DNA of 64,000 nucleotides from Pedobacter fastidiosus (GTDB lineage: Bacteria > Bacteroidota > Bacteroidia > Sphingobacteriales > Sphingobacteriaceae): NCBI RefSeq assembly GCF_014306625.1, contig NZ_JACRYL010000014.1:1-64000 (forward strand), in the 5' to 3' direction. The notes under the pieces are model-generated. The model had not been told where the DNA came from. It searched no databases and saw nothing but the letters and a program-made list of their open reading frames with translations. Below are positions 62,421 through 64,000 of this stretch, piece after piece. The position numbers and the translations under genes are program-made. The first letter of the stretch is position 1, and the number at the start of each line of letters is the position of its first letter.

Positions 62421-63602
62421 ATGAAATACAAAGTAAACGAAAAAGGATATTATGGAGATTTTGGTGGAGCATACATTCCTGAGATGCTTTATCCAAACGT
62501 TGAAGAATTGCGTCAGAATTATTTGAAAATTATTGCTGATGTGGATTTTCAAAAAGAATTTCATCAGTTAATGAAAGATTATGTTGGTCGCCCTTCGCCA
62601 TTATATTTGGCTAAAAGATTATCTGAAAGATATGGCGCAAACATTTTCTTGAAAAGAGAAGATTTAAACCATACGGGTGCTCATAAAATTAACAATACGA
62701 TTGGGCAAATTCTTCTAGCAGAAAAGTTAGGTAAAAAGAGAATTATTGCCGAAACAGGTGCGGGTCAGCATGGTGTTGCAACGGCTACTGTTTGTGCTTT
62801 ACGCAATCTGGAATGTGTAATTTACATGGGTGAGGTGGATATTGAGCGTCAGGCGCCAAATGTTGCCCGAATGAAAATGTTGGGGGCAAAGGTTGTTCCT
62901 GCAAGTTCTGGAAGCAAAACCTTAAAAGATGCCACCAACGAAGCAATGCGTGATTGGATTAATAATCCTGTTGATACGCACTACATCATTGGTTCGGTTG
63001 TTGGGCCACATCCTTATCCTGATATGGTGGCGATTTTCCAATCTATAATTTCTGAGGAAACCAAAAAGCAATTGTTGGAACAAACTGGAAGCGATCAACC
63101 CGATTACGTTTTGGCTTGTGTAGGTGGTGGAAGCAATGCGATGGGTATGTTCTATCATTTTATGGATGATGAAAATGTAAAACTTATCGCTGTTGAGGCG
63201 GCAGGAAAAGGCGTATCTAGTGGTTTTTCTGCAGCAACAACATACTTAGGAAAAGAAGGTGTTTTACATGGTAGTAGAAGTATTCTTATGCAAACACCAG
63301 ATGGGCAAGTTGTAGAACCACATTCTGTTTCTGCAGGTTTGGATTATCCGGGTATTGGCCCACAACATGCCCATTTGTTTAAAACAGGTCGTGGAAAATA
63401 CGTTTCTATTACCGATGAAGAAAGTTTAGATGCAGGTTTATTGCTTACTCAATTAGAGGGAATTATTCCTGCAATCGAAAGCGCTCACGCACTGGCTTAT
63501 TTAGAAAAAATGGAATTTAAAAAGGGCGAAAATGTAGTGGTTTGCTTGTCGGGTAGAGGCGATAAGGATTTAGATACGTACATTAAATATTTTAATTTAT
63601 AA
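62421..63602 (+). CDS. trpB: Tryptophan synthase beta subunit
   Basis: This 393-residue PLP enzyme condenses indole and serine to tryptophan. The PLP Lys is in HTGAHKINNT (Lys89). Further marks are AETGAGQHGVATATV, the phosphate-binding GGGSNAMGMF, and a C-terminal VVCLSGRGDKDLDTY. The start ATG is followed by the usual YGDFGGAYIPEML. It works as an alpha2beta2 complex with TrpA, encoded just downstream after a 90-bp gap that holds a palindromic repeat. Confidence 0.98.
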   Translation: MKYKVNEKGYYGDFGGAYIPEMLYPNVEELRQNYLKIIADVDFQKEFHQLMKDYVGRPSPLYLAKRLSERYGANIFLKREDLNHTGAHKINNTIGQILLAEKLGKKRIIAETGAGQHGVATATVCALRNLECVIYMGEVDIERQAPNVARMKMLGAKVVPASSGSKTLKDATNEAMRDWINNPVDTHYIIGSVVGPHPYPDMVAIFQSIISEETKKQLLEQTGSDQPDYVLACVGGGSNAMGMFYHFMDDENVKLIAVEAAGKGVSSGFSAATTYLGKEGVLHGSRSILMQTPDGQVVEPHSVSAGLDYPGIGPQHAHLFKTGRGKYVSITDEESLDAGLLLTQLEGIIPAIESAHALAYLEKMEFKKGENVVVCLSGRGDKDLDTYIKYFNL

Positions 63603-63608
63603 GATAAA

Positions 63609-63680
63609 TCGTCATTGCGAGGTACGAAGCAATCTGCTTCAATGCCATAGATGAGATTGCTTCGTGCCTCGCAATGACGA
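63609..63680. repeat. Palindromic repeat between trpB and trpA
   Basis: The 27-bp arms 63609-63635 and 63654-63680 are perfect inverted copies except for one base. They contain GTCATTGCGAGG and ACGAAGCAATCT, a palindromic repeat family that I recognise as scattered widely in Bacteroidota and other genomes. It lies inside an essential operon and would form a strong RNA hairpin, but without a T-run. Confidence 0.92.
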
Positions 63681-63692
63681 AAATTTAATATC

Positions 63693-64000
63693 ATGAACAG
63701 AATCAAACAACTCTTCCAAGAGAAGAAAAATATATTATCGATTTATTACACTGCAGGTTATCCAAATACTGTTGATACCATTCAAATTGCTGAAGCTTTA
63801 GAAAAATCTGGTGCTGATATGCTAGAAATTGGGTTTCCATATTCAGATCCAGTAGCTGATGGACCAGTTATTCAAGCCAGTAGTAAACAATCTCTGGATC
63901 AAGGCATGAACTTGAAATTGCTTTTTGAGCAATTGAAAGATCTGCGGAAAAATGTTACTATTCCTGTTTTATTAATGGGTTATGTGAATCCTGTTTTGCA
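63693..64000 (+). CDS. trpA: Tryptophan synthase alpha subunit (runs off window)
   Basis: The first 102 codons of a TIM-barrel enzyme that splits indole-3-glycerol phosphate into indole and glyceraldehyde-3-phosphate. The catalytic residues are visible: Glu45 in LEIGFPYSDP and Asp56 in DPVADGP, with SIYYTAGYPN before them. The ATG at 63693 follows 12 bp after the palindromic repeat. The gene continues past base 64000. It completes the trpD-trpF-trpB-trpA order. Confidence 0.97.
   Translation, partial: MNRIKQLFQEKKNILSIYYTAGYPNTVDTIQIAEALEKSGADMLEIGFPYSDPVADGPVIQASSKQSLDQGMNLKLLFEQLKDLRKNVTIPVLLMGYVNPVL

Overview
The window looks like a chromosome segment of a Bacteroidota species, most likely Sphingobacteriaceae close to Pedobacter. 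The grounds are AT-rich DNA, promoters of the TTTG / TAnnTTTG type, starts with little Shine-Dalgarno signal, a SusC/SusD pair behind an ECF sigma factor and FecR-type anti-sigma factor, a fused MurF-alanine racemase, and many secreted glycosidases and lipoproteins. The genus is inferred from gene content, not from a marker-gene comparison.

Layout. (1) 1-13170 is an exopolysaccharide/O-antigen locus. It holds a wzc tyrosine kinase that has lost its N-terminal half, a Wzx flippase, two tandem paralogous Wzy-like polymerases, a GT2 and three GT4 glycosyltransferases, a hexapeptide acetyltransferase, two membrane acyltransferases, and a convergent Alg13/Alg14-like glycosyltransferase pair. (2) 13330-19900 is plant-polysaccharide metabolism: a GH10 xylanase lipoprotein and the araB-araD-araA arabinose operon, interrupted by a 241-bp tandem duplication. 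(3) 20180-33080 is mixed housekeeping: a 7TM-DISM hybrid histidine kinase with a response regulator, a DoxX-like protein, a GH92 mannosidase, a KOW protein, an alcohol dehydrogenase, several envelope proteins, an S41 protease, and an ArsR/SRPBCC pair with a clear operator-promoter. (4) 33260-43810 is a TonB-dependent uptake operon under ECF/FecR control: SusC with STN domain, SusD, DUF4843, PKD-like and TlpA-like proteins, ending in a strong terminator. A two-domain trypsin-like protease and a histidine kinase bracketed by hairpin repeats follow. (5) 47720-56710 carries tRNA-Gly and tRNA-Leu with their own promoter and terminator, recX, murF-alr, a 70-bp tandem array, a DUF502 protein, a tandem pair of paralogous unknown proteins, a LOG-family protein, a Na+/solute symporter and recR. 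(6) 56710-59310 has a PI-PLC-like protein, an SDR and an alpha/beta hydrolase. (7) 59440-64000 has a KirBac-type K+ channel divergent from a trpD-trpF-trpB-trpA operon.

The most striking signal is in front of trpD. A 17-codon open frame with three consecutive Trp codons is followed by a candidate antiterminator segment and an intrinsic terminator, which has the full layout of a ribosome-mediated trp attenuator. Palindromic repeats also sit in both larger gaps of the trp operon. Other notable items are the paired Wzy polymerases, the wzc truncation, the ArsR operator repeats around a consensus promoter, the degenerate second protease domain, and the 70-bp tandem array.
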